From the NCBI GenBank assembly GCA_017625775.1, contig JAGAKE010000001.1, forward strand, positions 1-64,000: a stretch of DNA of 64,000 bases, read 5' to 3'. How positions within the stretch are numbered: the first letter of the stretch is position 1; each line of letters opens with the position of its first letter. The DNA is from Fibrobacteraceae bacterium. Lineage in GTDB: Bacteria > Fibrobacterota > Fibrobacteria > Fibrobacterales > Fibrobacteraceae. Under the pieces are notes generated by a model. The model did no database searches, was not told the origin of the DNA, and worked only from the letters and a program-made list of their open reading frames with translations. Positions 1 to 8,042 of this stretch are shown piece by piece. Both the position numbers and the translations under genes were made by a program.

Positions 1-135
1 AGGAACTGAGGAAATATATTGAATATTACAACAATGACCGGATAAAACTGCGCCTAAAAGGAATGAGCCCGGTGGAGTACCGGACTCATAACTCAATTTT
101 ATCCTAACTTTAAATTGTCCAACTTTTTGGGGTCA
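1..135 (+). mobile_element. Right end of an IS3-family insertion sequence (cut by window edge)
   Basis: The last codons of an IS3/IS150-type orfB transposase are followed by a terminal sequence with the pattern TCCAACTTTTTGGGGTCA, ending at about 135. IS3-family ends typically finish in CA. The left part of the element lies outside the window. The end sits about 60 bases upstream of gatB, so the element may have replaced the native gatB upstream region. Confidence 0.8.
3..107 (+). CDS. IS3-family transposase, C-terminal fragment
   Basis: Reading from base 3, the frame gives a peptide containing the pattern [20 protein letters not shown] and then TAA at 105-107. This is the typical C-terminus of the DDE integrase-type transposase OrfB of IS3/IS150 elements, where YYN-x-RI-x-x-xLKG-x-SPVxYR is conserved. 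The catalytic DDE residues lie upstream, outside the window. The frame is open to the window edge, so whether the full gene is intact cannot be told. Confidence 0.85.
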   Translation, partial: ELRKYIEYYNNDRIKLRLKGMSPVEYRTHNSILS

Positions 136-144
136 CATCATAGT

Positions 145-170
145 GGGGGGGGGAATACTTTTTCTATATT
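145..170 (+). promoter_or_regulatory. gatB promoter region with a nine-G tract
   Basis: Nine consecutive G residues (145-153) lie just upstream of a TATATT box (165-170) in the context TTTCTATATTTT, about 25 bases before the gatB ATG. No good -35 hexamer is visible, and the G tract occupies the place of the -35/spacer. The inserted IS3 end stops about 10 bases before the G tract. Confidence 0.45.
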
Positions 171-195
171 TTGTGTGAATAATTTTGGAGTCCCT

Positions 196-1653
196 ATGGC
201 TAAATATTTTCCTGTAATTGGTCTTGAAATTCATTGTCAGCTTTCTACTCGTACCAAAATGTTTTGTGGGTGCGAAATAGAAGTGAATACAACAGCGAAT
301 AAACATGTTTGCCCAGTTTGTCTTGGGATGCCGGGTGCAATGCCTGTTCCTAACCGTAAGGCTGTTGAATATGCGATTCGTCTTGGTTTAGCTTTAAACT
401 GTGAAATAGATTTAAATGCGATGTGGACGCGAAAAAATTATTTTTACCCTGATTTGCCAAAGGGGTATCAAATTACCCAGACAGGTGGCCTTCCTGTTTA
501 TGATCACCCAATTTGTAAAAATGGTTGGATTGAAGTAACTCTTGAAGACGGAACGGTAAAGCGTATCGGAATCACTCGTATTCACATGGAAGAAGATGCT
601 GGAAAACTTGTGCATGATATGAGCCCAACCTCTAGTCATTTTGATGCGAATCGTTGTGGAACGCCTCTTTGTGAAATTGTAACAGAACCGGATATTCGTA
701 GTCCAGAAGAAGCGGTTCTTGCTCTTCAAAAAATTAAACAGATTCTTGAATACACTCAGGTTTCAAATGCGAATATGGAAAACGGAAATATGCGTTGTGA
801 TGGAAACATTTCGTTACGCGCTTCTGAAGATGCTCCATTTGGAACTCGTTGTGAAATTAAGAACTTGAATAGTTTCACTAATTTGGAAAAAGCGTTGTAT
901 GCAGAAATTATGCTTCAGACTGTGACTTTAGATGCTGGACGAGAAGTAGAACAATGCACCAAGCGTTTTGACCCAAATGCAAATAAGACGATAGTTATTC
1001 GTTCTAAAGAAGATGCTCACGATTACAAGTATTTCCCAGAGCCTGATATGGTTCGCTTGGTCACTTCTCCAGAATTTGTAGAAAATATTAGAAAGACTTT
1101 GCCCGAACTTCCGGATGCTCGTCGCGAACGTTTTGTGAATGAATATGGTGTGACTGCTTATGATGCCCAAGTTTTAACTATTGAACGAGAAGTGAGCGAA
1201 TGGTTTGATTCGGCTGCGAAAAAATGTAAAACGCCAAAGATTTTAGCGAACTGGGTGATTTCTGAATTGCTTCGTGAAGTTAAGGAATTGGAAGGCGGTC
1301 TTGCTGCTGTAAAAATTACACCAGAGCAACTAGCTACTTTAGTAAACTTAATTGCCGATAATACGATCAGTGGAAAAATTGCAAAGCAGGTTTTTGCAGA
1401 AATGTTTGAAACCGGCGAAGATCCAGAAAAGATTATTAAGGAAAAAGGACTTGTTCAAGTTACAGATGTTTCTGCTATAGAACCGATTGTTCGAGAAGTG
1501 ATTGCTGCAAATGAAAAGCAATTTGCTGAATTTAAAAGTGGAAACGCTCCAAAGATGAAAGGATTCTTTGTGGGGCAAGTGATGAAGAAATCTGGTGGGA
1601 AAGCAAATCCAGGTTTGGTGAACCAAATTTTGGATAAGTTAGCAGCGGAGTAA
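196..1653 (+). CDS. gatB: Aspartyl/glutamyl-tRNA(Asn/Gln) amidotransferase subunit B
   Basis: GatB is the tRNA-binding kinase subunit of GatCAB, which converts Glu-tRNA(Gln) and/or Asp-tRNA(Asn) to the correct amidated form in the cytoplasm. The protein opens with the family signature IGLEIHCQL and has the zinc-site cysteines at about 24, 26, 39 and 42 (FCGC, CPVC). The C-terminal YqeY-like tail domain covers roughly residues 350-485. The length of 485 is normal. I chose ATG 196, preceded by GGAG at 187-190, over an upstream TTG because GatB homologues begin at this point. gatA and gatC are not in the window, so the operon is split. Confidence 0.97.
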   Translation: MAKYFPVIGLEIHCQLSTRTKMFCGCEIEVNTTANKHVCPVCLGMPGAMPVPNRKAVEYAIRLGLALNCEIDLNAMWTRKNYFYPDLPKGYQITQTGGLPVYDHPICKNGWIEVTLEDGTVKRIGITRIHMEEDAGKLVHDMSPTSSHFDANRCGTPLCEIVTEPDIRSPEEAVLALQKIKQILEYTQVSNANMENGNMRCDGNISLRASEDAPFGTRCEIKNLNSFTNLEKALYAEIMLQTVTLDAGREVEQCTKRFDPNANKTIVIRSKEDAHDYKYFPEPDMVRLVTSPEFVENIRKTLPELPDARRERFVNEYGVTAYDAQVLTIEREVSEWFDSAAKKCKTPKILANWVISELLREVKELEGGLAAVKITPEQLATLVNLIADNTISGKIAKQVFAEMFETGEDPEKIIKEKGLVQVTDVSAIEPIVREVIAANEKQFAEFKSGNAPKMKGFFVGQVMKKSGGKANPGLVNQILDKLAAE

Positions 1654-1655
1654 TT

Positions 1656-1970
1656 TTGCGTCAATCCCTTTTCTTTGGCATTTTGTGTTTGTTCTTTTGC
1701 ATTTTGCCTTGTAAGGGATTTTCTGCAGATTCCTATGATTCTCTTTATATTAGCACGTTGAATATGACTGATGCTGAAATAGAAGAAGTTTATGGAAACC
1801 CTGATTCGGTGAAAATTACGGCGCCTACTTTGCAAGAACAAAATGAAGAAAACCCGATTTATGTAAAAAGGGAATACAATCATAGAGAACAGGTAATTGT
1901 TGGTAGTGTCGTGATGCTTTGTGTAGCTCTTGCAATGGTGCTTATGAATAACTATAATCCGACAAGGTGA
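1656..1970 (+). CDS. Small membrane-anchored hypothetical protein
   Basis: This is a 104-residue protein that I do not recognise. It starts with a hydrophobic signal-like segment (about residues 5-24), has a short acidic soluble middle containing an EVYGNPDSV stretch, and ends in a second hydrophobic helix (about 80-98). The only start in frame is TTG, two bases after the gatB stop, with GGAG overlapping the end of gatB, so it is probably translated in the gatB operon. It overlaps the upstream region of the next TPR gene. Function unknown; probably an inner-membrane or periplasmic protein. Confidence 0.6.
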   Translation: MRQSLFFGILCLFFCILPCKGFSADSYDSLYISTLNMTDAEIEEVYGNPDSVKITAPTLQEQNEENPIYVKREYNHREQVIVGSVVMLCVALAMVLMNNYNPTR

Positions 1971-2008
1971 TCTTCTACGAGTGGAATTATTATTTTAGGG
2001 AAATGAGC

Positions 2009-3448
2009 ATGAAAAAAATAAATTGGATTCTAGGCGTTCTTTCTTGTGCAGGATTGCTTTTTGCTAGTGATCCTCGTATAGAACAAGGAAAAATTTTTGC
2101 AAAATCGGGTGAGTACGAAAAGGCAATTGCTGAATTTCGTGCGGTTCTTGCTAGTAATCCTGAAAATGGGTTGGCGGCAGAAGCTTATTTTGCGGCAGCA
2201 GAAGTCTATGTGAAAATGAATAATTATAGCCGAGCTATGGCGAATTACCGTTTGGCTTATCAAAAGCAACCTTCAATGAGCGCTGCTTACGAGGGTGTTG
2301 CCGGGCTTTATGAATTGCTTGGAGATAAAGCGGCAGCTGAAGCGGAAAGAGCAAAAGATCCTAAAAACAAAGTGGCTGAAGAACCTGTAGCTCAAACTCC
2401 TGAAGTTCCTGCGGCCGAACCTTCAAAACCTGCAGAAGAGGCTAAAAAGACTGAAGAAGTAGTGGCTGCCCCGGCGATTGTAGAAGAATCTCCAAAAGAA
2501 ACAAAAGCAGTTACTCCAGCAGTTCAGCCAGAAAAGCCAAAAGAAGAAGTTAAGCCAGAAACTAAAAAAGAATTAGCTGAAGAAAAAAAATCTCCGTTTA
2601 CTTACGATGGACCTGCTTTTACGAAAGGTCGTACTTTATTTGAATCGAAAAAATATGCTGAAGCAGCTTCAATTTGGCGAGAAGTGCTTCGCCAACAACC
2701 AGGAAACCCTGGGGCATATTATTTTGCTGGCGCTGGTCGTTATGAACTTGGGGAATTGGATAAAGCAGAATTCAATTTGAAGCGTTCTTTTGATTACCCG
2801 GAACTTGGTTATAACGCCCATTATTACTTGAGTTTGATTTATAAAAAACAAGGAAAAAAATCTGAAGAAATTGCTGAATTAAAGGAATATATTCGTTTGA
2901 CTTCGAACGCTTCAGCAAAAGAAAAGGCAACAATTCGTTTAAAAGAATTGGAAGGAAAAACTTCTGCGGTTGTTGAAAAACAAGAAGTAAAAAAAGAAGA
3001 AAAACCTGTTGTAGAAGAAAGTGTAAAACAGCCAGAAGAAAAGAAAGTGGTGGAAACTAAAGAAGTTCAAAAAACAGAAGACGTTGTTAAAGCGCCTGCT
3101 CAAACAGAACCTTCAAAAGAAATAGCTGATGAGAAAAAAGTTGCCAAAGAAAAATTACCGCTTAGCATAGAATCTGCCAACGCCTTGTTTAAACAAAATG
3201 ATTTGTCTGAAGCTCTTTCTTATTACAAAGAATTGCTAGAAAATGGCCTTCAAGATGAAGATCGAGCTTTTGTTTTGTTGCAAATGGGAAACATTTACCG
3301 CGAACGCAGAGATTTTCGTTTAGCCGTTTCAAAGTATCGTGAAATTTTAGATAATCATTCAGAATCATTTTGGGCTGTAGAAGCTGAACGTGCTTTAAAA
3401 GATGCCGTTTGGCAAGAAAATCATTTGGCTGAAATTCCAAGAAGGTAA
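2009..3448 (+). CDS. Periplasmic TPR-repeat protein with Glu/Lys/Pro-rich linkers
   Basis: A signal peptide with a hydrophobic core (about 5-18, ending LLFA) precedes three blocks of tetratricopeptide repeats (roughly residues 20-115, 200-310 and 385-470). The blocks are separated by low-complexity linkers made of E, K, P, A and V. TPRs mediate protein-protein contacts; no enzymatic motif is seen. I chose ATG 2009 because AGGG at 1997-2000 is correctly spaced for it. A start at 2003 or further upstream is less well placed. The protein probably spans or scaffolds in the periplasm. Exact role unknown. Confidence 0.75.
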   Translation: MKKINWILGVLSCAGLLFASDPRIEQGKIFAKSGEYEKAIAEFRAVLASNPENGLAAEAYFAAAEVYVKMNNYSRAMANYRLAYQKQPSMSAAYEGVAGLYELLGDKAAAEAERAKDPKNKVAEEPVAQTPEVPAAEPSKPAEEAKKTEEVVAAPAIVEESPKETKAVTPAVQPEKPKEEVKPETKKELAEEKKSPFTYDGPAFTKGRTLFESKKYAEAASIWREVLRQQPGNPGAYYFAGAGRYELGELDKAEFNLKRSFDYPELGYNAHYYLSLIYKKQGKKSEEIAELKEYIRLTSNASAKEKATIRLKELEGKTSAVVEKQEVKKEEKPVVEESVKQPEEKKVVETKEVQKTEDVVKAPAQTEPSKEIADEKKVAKEKLPLSIESANALFKQNDLSEALSYYKELLENGLQDEDRAFVLLQMGNIYRERRDFRLAVSKYREILDNHSESFWAVEAERALKDAVWQENHLAEIPRR

Positions 3449-3469
3449 AAAGTTTAATTAGGAGAAAAT

Positions 3470-4588
3470 ATGCTTACAGATATAAGAATTACAAAGCTTG
3501 CAGAAATGCTGATTCAAAACGCGGTTCAATTAAAAGAAGGTGATAATATTTTAATTGAAACTATTGATACGCCGCCAGCTCTTGCTGTAGAATTAGTTCG
3601 TGCAGTTTATGCCGCAAAAGGAAACCCTTTCTTAAAACATACAGATTCTAGAATACAGCGCGAACGCTTGCTTGGACTTCAAGAAAAAGCAATGCAAGAA
3701 GAAGCTGATTTAGATTTAGAACAAATGAAACACATGCAAGCTTATATTGCAATTCGTGGTTCTGAAAATTCTCTTGAAATGAGTGATGTTCCGGCGGAAA
3801 AAATGGCGGCCTTCCGCAAAATTCGTCGTGAAGTTTTGAACCATCGAGTAAATAAAACTCGCTGGTGTATTTTACGCTGGCCAAATCCTTCAATGGCTCA
3901 AAGTGCTGGAATGAGTACAGAAGCTTTTGAAGATTTTTATTTCAAGGCTTGTCTTGCTGATTACCCTGCAATGTCTAAAGCTGCTGATGCTTTAGTTCAA
4001 CTGATGAATCGTACGGATAAGGTTCGCTTGGTTGCTCAAGATACAGATATTTCGTTTAGTATTCGTGATATTCCAGCGGTTCCGTGCTGTGGAAACATGA
4101 ATATTCCAGATGGCGAAGTTTATACAGCTCCTGTTCGTGATAGTATTAATGGGGTAATTCATTACAATGCTCCAACAGTTTACGAAGGCAAGCGTTTTGA
4201 AAATGTGCGTCTTGTTTTTGAAAACGGAAAAATTGTAGAAGCGACTTCTTCAGATACAGAAGGGTTAAACAAAATTTTAAATACTGATGAAGGAGCTCGT
4301 TATGTTGGAGAATTTGCTGTAGGTTTTAATCCTTTTATTACAAAACCTATGTGCGATATTCTTTTTGATGAAAAAATTGCAGGAAGTATTCATTTTACTC
4401 CAGGTCAGTGTTATGAAGAAGCTCCTAATGGAAACCAATCGGCTATCCATTGGGATATGGTACTTATGATGGCTCCTGAGCATGGCGGCGGAGAAATTTG
4501 GTTTGATGATGTCTTGATTCGTAAAGATGGCATTTTTGTTCTAGATGAATTGCTTCCTTTGAATCCTGATAAATTAGGCAAACTTTAA
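3470..4588 (+). CDS. Aminopeptidase, M29 (thermophilic) family
   Basis: This 372-residue protein matches the M29 metallo-aminopeptidase family, cytoplasmic enzymes that release N-terminal amino acids using two divalent metals. Family landmarks are GDNILIE near the N-terminus, GEFAVGFNP about residue 285, LFDEKIAGSIHF about 305, and SAIHWDMV about 330. The last carries the His and Asp metal ligands. The length is slightly shorter than the usual 400-410. The start ATG has a good AGGAGA site at 3459-3464. No partner gene next to it points to a special pathway, so general peptide turnover is the likely role. Confidence 0.88.
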   Translation: MLTDIRITKLAEMLIQNAVQLKEGDNILIETIDTPPALAVELVRAVYAAKGNPFLKHTDSRIQRERLLGLQEKAMQEEADLDLEQMKHMQAYIAIRGSENSLEMSDVPAEKMAAFRKIRREVLNHRVNKTRWCILRWPNPSMAQSAGMSTEAFEDFYFKACLADYPAMSKAADALVQLMNRTDKVRLVAQDTDISFSIRDIPAVPCCGNMNIPDGEVYTAPVRDSINGVIHYNAPTVYEGKRFENVRLVFENGKIVEATSSDTEGLNKILNTDEGARYVGEFAVGFNPFITKPMCDILFDEKIAGSIHFTPGQCYEEAPNGNQSAIHWDMVLMMAPEHGGGEIWFDDVLIRKDGIFVLDELLPLNPDKLGKL

Positions 4589-4637
4589 TTTGTTGAAGCA
4601 AAAATAGTTTAGGGGCTAAAAGCACTTTGTTAGGAAT

Positions 4638-4643
4638 TATAAT
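4638..4643 (+). promoter_or_regulatory. Likely -10 box for the polymerase/YolD operon
   Basis: TATAAT at 4638-4643 lies 17 bases before the ATG of the Y-family polymerase gene. No convincing -35 hexamer is present at the right distance. No LexA-type palindrome was recognised, though such operons are often damage-inducible. Confidence 0.4.
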
Positions 4644-4660
4644 CTAGCTAGGTTCTTTAA

Positions 4661-6040
4661 ATGTATTTTGCGGCCATTGATCTTAAATCTTTTTTTGCTT
4701 CTGTTGAATGCCTTTTGCGTGGTTTGGACCCGCTAAAAGCTAAGTTGGTGGTTGCCGACGAAAGTCGAACGGATAAGACAATTTGTTTGGCGGTAACGCC
4801 TGCGTTAAAGGCTTATGGAATTTCTGGACGAGCTAGACTTTTTGAAGTGAAACAGAAAGTTCGCGAAATAAAAAAGCAAACGGGGGAACAGGTTGAGTTT
4901 ATAATCGCCAAGCCTCAAATGGCTCGTTATGTAGAGTATTCTGCCAAAGTTTATGAAACTTATCTTAAATATATAAGTGCAGAAGATATTCATTCTTATT
5001 CTATTGATGAATGTTTTTTGGATTTGACAAAGTATCTTAAGTTGTATAAAAAAACGCCGAAAGAACTTGTAAAAACTATGATTCTTGATGTTTTTAAAAC
5101 AACGGGAATTACAGCTACTGGTGGCGTAGGGACTAATCTTTATTTGTGTAAAGTAGCGATGGATGTGATGGCTAAGCATATTTCGGCTGATAAAGATGGT
5201 GTTTGTATTGCAGAACTTGATGAAATGACATATCGAAAAAAGTTTTGGTCTCATCGTCCGTTGACTAATTTTTGGCAAGTAGGGCGAGGTATTGCAGAAC
5301 GGTTAGAAAATTGTCATTTAAATTCTGGTCGTGGAATATATACAATGGGCGATATTGCAAAAGTTGCCCTAAAATGTCCTGAAGAACTTTATAAAATGTT
5401 TGGGATTAATGCGGAAATTTTAATTGATCACGCGTTTGGGTATGAACCTTGCACGATTGCAGATATTAAACGCGCTCGTCCTAAAAGTTCTAGTATGGGG
5501 GAAGGGCAAGTTTTACAGGAGCCATATGCTTTTGAAAAAGCTAGGCTTGTGGTGCGAGAAATTGTGGATACTATTGCACTTAGGTTATTTGAGTATAAAT
5601 TAGTGACAAATTCATTTACATTGACTGTAGGTTATGATCGTGAGAATATAGACCATGGGAATTATCATGGAGAAATTGTTTTTGATGTTTATAACAGAAA
5701 ATTGCCAAAACCAGCGCATGGTAGTGTAAACTTAGGGCTTTTAACGGGTTCTCATTCGGCAATGGTTTCTGCCGTGATGAAGCTTTTTGATAAAATAGTG
5801 AATCCTTCTCTTACGATTCGACGTTTGAATTTAGTGGCTAATCATGTACTGAATGAAAAATTTGAAGAGTTTGATTTGTTTTCAAATTTAGAGAAACAAG
5901 AAAAAGAGCGAAAACGCTTGAAGGCAGAATTACAAATAAAAAAACGTTTCGGAAAAAATGCAATTGTTAAAGGAATGGATTTGCAAGAGGGAGCAACAGC
6001 GCTTTTGCGGAACAAGCAAATAGGAGGGCATCGTGCTTGA
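4661..6040 (+). CDS. Y-family DNA polymerase (DinB/UmuC/UvrX-like)
   Basis: Y-family polymerases copy past damaged bases. The protein starts with the palm motif AAIDLKSFFASVE, carrying catalytic Asp7. It has the invariant SIDE motif at residues 114-117, followed by helix-hairpin-helix and little-finger regions. A FDLFS segment near residue 405 resembles a beta-clamp-binding motif. Its 459 residues and the paired YolD-like gene fit the UvrX/YqjW group of Gram-positive and mobile-element polymerases better than classic DinB. It overlaps the next gene by eight bases. Both metal-binding acidic sites are intact, so it is probably active. Confidence 0.9.
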   Translation: MYFAAIDLKSFFASVECLLRGLDPLKAKLVVADESRTDKTICLAVTPALKAYGISGRARLFEVKQKVREIKKQTGEQVEFIIAKPQMARYVEYSAKVYETYLKYISAEDIHSYSIDECFLDLTKYLKLYKKTPKELVKTMILDVFKTTGITATGGVGTNLYLCKVAMDVMAKHISADKDGVCIAELDEMTYRKKFWSHRPLTNFWQVGRGIAERLENCHLNSGRGIYTMGDIAKVALKCPEELYKMFGINAEILIDHAFGYEPCTIADIKRARPKSSSMGEGQVLQEPYAFEKARLVVREIVDTIALRLFEYKLVTNSFTLTVGYDRENIDHGNYHGEIVFDVYNRKLPKPAHGSVNLGLLTGSHSAMVSAVMKLFDKIVNPSLTIRRLNLVANHVLNEKFEEFDLFSNLEKQEKERKRLKAELQIKKRFGKNAIVKGMDLQEGATALLRNKQIGGHRA

Positions 6041-6473
6041 GTATGAAGATATTCTTGATGTGCATTATCCATTTGAAAATTGGAATTTGTATTTAAAATA
6101 CCCTCGAATGAATTTGGAAGATAGGGCTAAAATTTTTAGCCCATTTGCAGCACTTCGTGGGCATACTCATGCTTTGTCTGAAACGGCTGATTCCATATTT
6201 GAAATTTCTGAAGAAGAGCTTTTAGAAGATTCAAAAAATGAACTGGAAGAAATAATAAATGAAATTATATTTCAACTGCAATGTTCTAAAAAAGTGCAAG
6301 TTCGAGTTTCTTATTTTGTTGAAAATGCTTTATCTGTAGAAAGAAAAGGAGTTTATCAAGAATTAGTAGGATTTGTAAAAAAAGTTGAAATAGAAGAGAA
6401 ATGCCTTTGGATTGAAAATGAAAAAATTAGTTTCAGTAAAATTAGAAGTATTCAAATAGATGAGAACTCTTAA
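6033..6473 (+). CDS. YolD-like protein paired with the Y-family polymerase
   Basis: The 146-residue product carries the YolD-family signature near residues 24-50 (PRMNLEDRAKIFSPFAAL, then a segment containing SETA). YolD-like proteins are commonly encoded directly after Y-family polymerases, as in the Bacillus yqjW-yqjX pair, and are thought to be UmuD-like partners, although the mechanism is unclear. The start is GTG 6033, with a strong AGGAGG at 6022-6027 inside the polymerase gene, indicating coupled expression. The C-terminal half (about 85-146) is rich in beta strands and resembles the WYL-like tails of some YolD proteins; that likeness is tentative. Confidence 0.82.
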   Translation: MLEYEDILDVHYPFENWNLYLKYPRMNLEDRAKIFSPFAALRGHTHALSETADSIFEISEEELLEDSKNELEEIINEIIFQLQCSKKVQVRVSYFVENALSVERKGVYQELVGFVKKVEIEEKCLWIENEKISFSKIRSIQIDENS

Positions 6474-6608
6474 ATGCTTTAAATTTAATTACGTATAAAT
6501 TTAGGTCTGCGATATCGAATAATTCTCCATAATCTTGTAAATTTGAAATTTATTTAATTTATATTGTTACATTTAGAAATGATAGAATTTTAAAATAAAG
6601 AGCCTCTT

Positions 6609-7760
6609 ATGAAACTCAAAACAAAACTTGGAATATTATTAATTAGCATTTCATCAGTAATGCTATATGTTGGTTGCTCAAGTAGCGATTCTTCTACCTC
6701 AGCGCCAGAAGATCTGGTTGCTAATACGTTAGCAGATTTACCAAATTGCACAGAGAAGCGAGAAGGTAAAACGGCTGTTCTTTTGGAAGATAATTCAACA
6801 TATTTATGTACAGAAGGGAAATGGACTTTTGTTTCGGCAGCGATAAATGTCGTTGAAAGTTTAGATGATTTACTAAACTGTACTAGTAAAATAGAAGGCG
6901 ATTCAAGTTATGTAAGCAACGAAAATACCGTGTATTTATGTATAAGTGAATCATGGCGAGAATTAGGAGAATTTGGGACTGTGTCAGATTCATTGCCAAA
7001 TTGCACAGAAAAACGAGAGGGAGAACGCGTCTTTTTGTCAGAAGAACATGTGACATTGATTTGCAATGCGAACAAATGGAAACGTTATGATATTTTTAGT
7101 GCTGTAGAAGAAGAGGAAAATTCTAAACCTAAAAGTAGTTCATCAGAAAATGAATGGGAAGATTATGAACCAGTAAGTAGTTCCTCGGTCAAGGTTTCTT
7201 CGAGCAGTACAAAAGTATCTTCAAGCAGTGAATCAGATGAGAAAGAAACATTCACAGATTCTCGTGATGGTCAAACTTACAAGTATGTTAAGATAGGAGA
7301 TCAAGTATGGATGGCTGAGAATTTGAATTATGAAACAGCTAATTCTTATTGCTATAATGATTCTACCGCAAATTGTAAAAAGTATGGTCGTTTATACACT
7401 TGGGAAACTGCATTGAATGTTTGTCCAAGCGGCTGGCATTTACCAACTGATGAAGAATTTGAAACTTTGAGATCAAATGTTGGTGGAAGTGATGTTGCTG
7501 GTAAAATGCTCAAATCCACAACAGGTTGGTATGATTATGGTAATGGTGTAGATAAGTATGGCTTTAACGTTCTCCCAGCGGGCTTCCGCGACTTCAATGG
7601 CATTTTCTACCTCGCGGGCAAGAGCGCGGATTTCTGGAGTGCTACAGAGGATGGTGAGAGCAGCGCTTACCGCTTGCGCTCGGATTACGACGTCGAGACT
7701 GCGCGCCTGGACTACCTCAATAAGGCCTACGCAACGTCGGTTCGTTGCCTCCGGGATTGA
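6609..7760 (+). CDS. FISUMP-domain lipoprotein, DGR target 1
   Basis: This is a 383-residue secreted protein. A lipoprotein signal ends at Cys23 (YVGC; Tyr at -3 is atypical). Three tandem repeats of about 40 residues follow, each with the pattern LPNCTEKREG...LIC/YLC...W (about 43-75, 85-120, 127-162). Next comes a Ser/Glu-rich linker and a C-terminal FISUMP domain (about 217-382) with a C-type-lectin-like look (WMAENLNY, YGRLYTW, CPSGWHLP, FWSATE, SVRCLRD). Residues 321-382 are a DGR variable repeat matching the template at 62679. The protein probably sits on the cell surface as a ligand-binding receptor. It stands alone with its own AT-rich upstream region. Its last residues were altered by an 83-base insertion. 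Confidence 0.92.
   Translation: MKLKTKLGILLISISSVMLYVGCSSSDSSTSAPEDLVANTLADLPNCTEKREGKTAVLLEDNSTYLCTEGKWTFVSAAINVVESLDDLLNCTSKIEGDSSYVSNENTVYLCISESWRELGEFGTVSDSLPNCTEKREGERVFLSEEHVTLICNANKWKRYDIFSAVEEEENSKPKSSSSENEWEDYEPVSSSSVKVSSSSTKVSSSSESDEKETFTDSRDGQTYKYVKIGDQVWMAENLNYETANSYCYNDSTANCKKYGRLYTWETALNVCPSGWHLPTDEEFETLRSNVGGSDVAGKMLKSTTGWYDYGNGVDKYGFNVLPAGFRDFNGIFYLAGKSADFWSATEDGESSAYRLRSDYDVETARLDYLNKAYATSVRCLRD
7569..7754 (+). repeat. DGR variable repeat VR1
   Basis: Sixty-two codons align without gaps to the template repeat at 62679-62864. By hand count there are 37 differences, of which 32 sit where the template has A. The non-A codon framework is identical, including a block at template codons 22-27 encoding FWSATE. 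The last 18 bases (TCGGTTCGTTGCCTCCGG) are identical in VR1, VR2 and TR and form the likely IMH initiation site. The segment is far richer in G+C than the gene around it. Confidence 0.93.
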
Positions 7761-7839
7761 TGTTTACGCATCTGTCTTTGTTTGCTCGGTCATGTCAACT
7801 CATGCTAGCATGGTTACCGCGGCTTTCGCAGCACTGGGA
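7757..7839 (+). other. 83-base insertion immediately after VR1
   Basis: Comparison with the VR2 locus shows that the sequence right after CCGGGA in VR1 resumes after 83 bases at CTTCAATTAACC. The insertion is flanked by a GGGA direct repeat (7753-7756 and 7836-7839). It supplies the TGA stop at 7758 and contains a perfect 12-base palindrome CATGCTAGCATG (7801-7812). Removing it would restore a C-terminus R-D-F-N-stop, matching the R-G-S-N-stop of target 2. Confidence 0.6.
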
Positions 7840-7889
7840 CTTCAATTAACCTCTTGGAGCGGTCTCTCAAGAGCCGCTGCCTTGCGTAA
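7840..7889 (+). repeat. Conserved post-VR tail with hairpin, copy 1
   Basis: This segment matches the sequence after VR2 (from about 63950 to the window end): CAATTAACC, then a short imperfect hairpin (CTCTTG ... CAAGAG here), then GCCGCTGCCTTGCGTAAG. A hairpin just downstream of the IMH is known to aid target recognition in the Bordetella phage DGR. The stem bases differ between the two copies although a stem can form in both. Confidence 0.65.
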
Positions 7890-7902
7890 GCAGGCGGCCA
7901 GC

Positions 7903-7950
7903 ATTTCCTCTGCCAAGGCAGGGCGCTCGCCTAGCCCAGGCAGAGGAAAT
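7903..7950. repeat. 12-base inverted repeat
   Basis: ATTTCCTCTGCC (7903-7914) and GGCAGAGGAAAT (7939-7950) form a perfect 12-base stem around a GC-rich loop. It lies in the non-coding stretch after FISUMP gene 1 and could act as a terminator-like or mobile palindromic unit. There is no T run. Confidence 0.6.
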
Positions 7951-8042
7951 TGTTATGGCTAACATAGAGAGTGTTGTCATGGCGAGAGGCTTTAAGCCTC
8001 GGGGGCATCTTGGGTTTTTGTCATTACGAGCGTAGAGAGAGG

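Noticed and set aside
115..195. N-terminal extension of gatB from TTG 115
   Set aside because: It would translate IS-end sequence and the G tract; homologues begin at ATG 196, which has a ribosome site.
7558..7962. Open frame overlapping the end of FISUMP gene 1
   Set aside because: It reads VR1 and the following repeats in another frame; composition is Arg/Ala-rich shadow sequence with no start signal.
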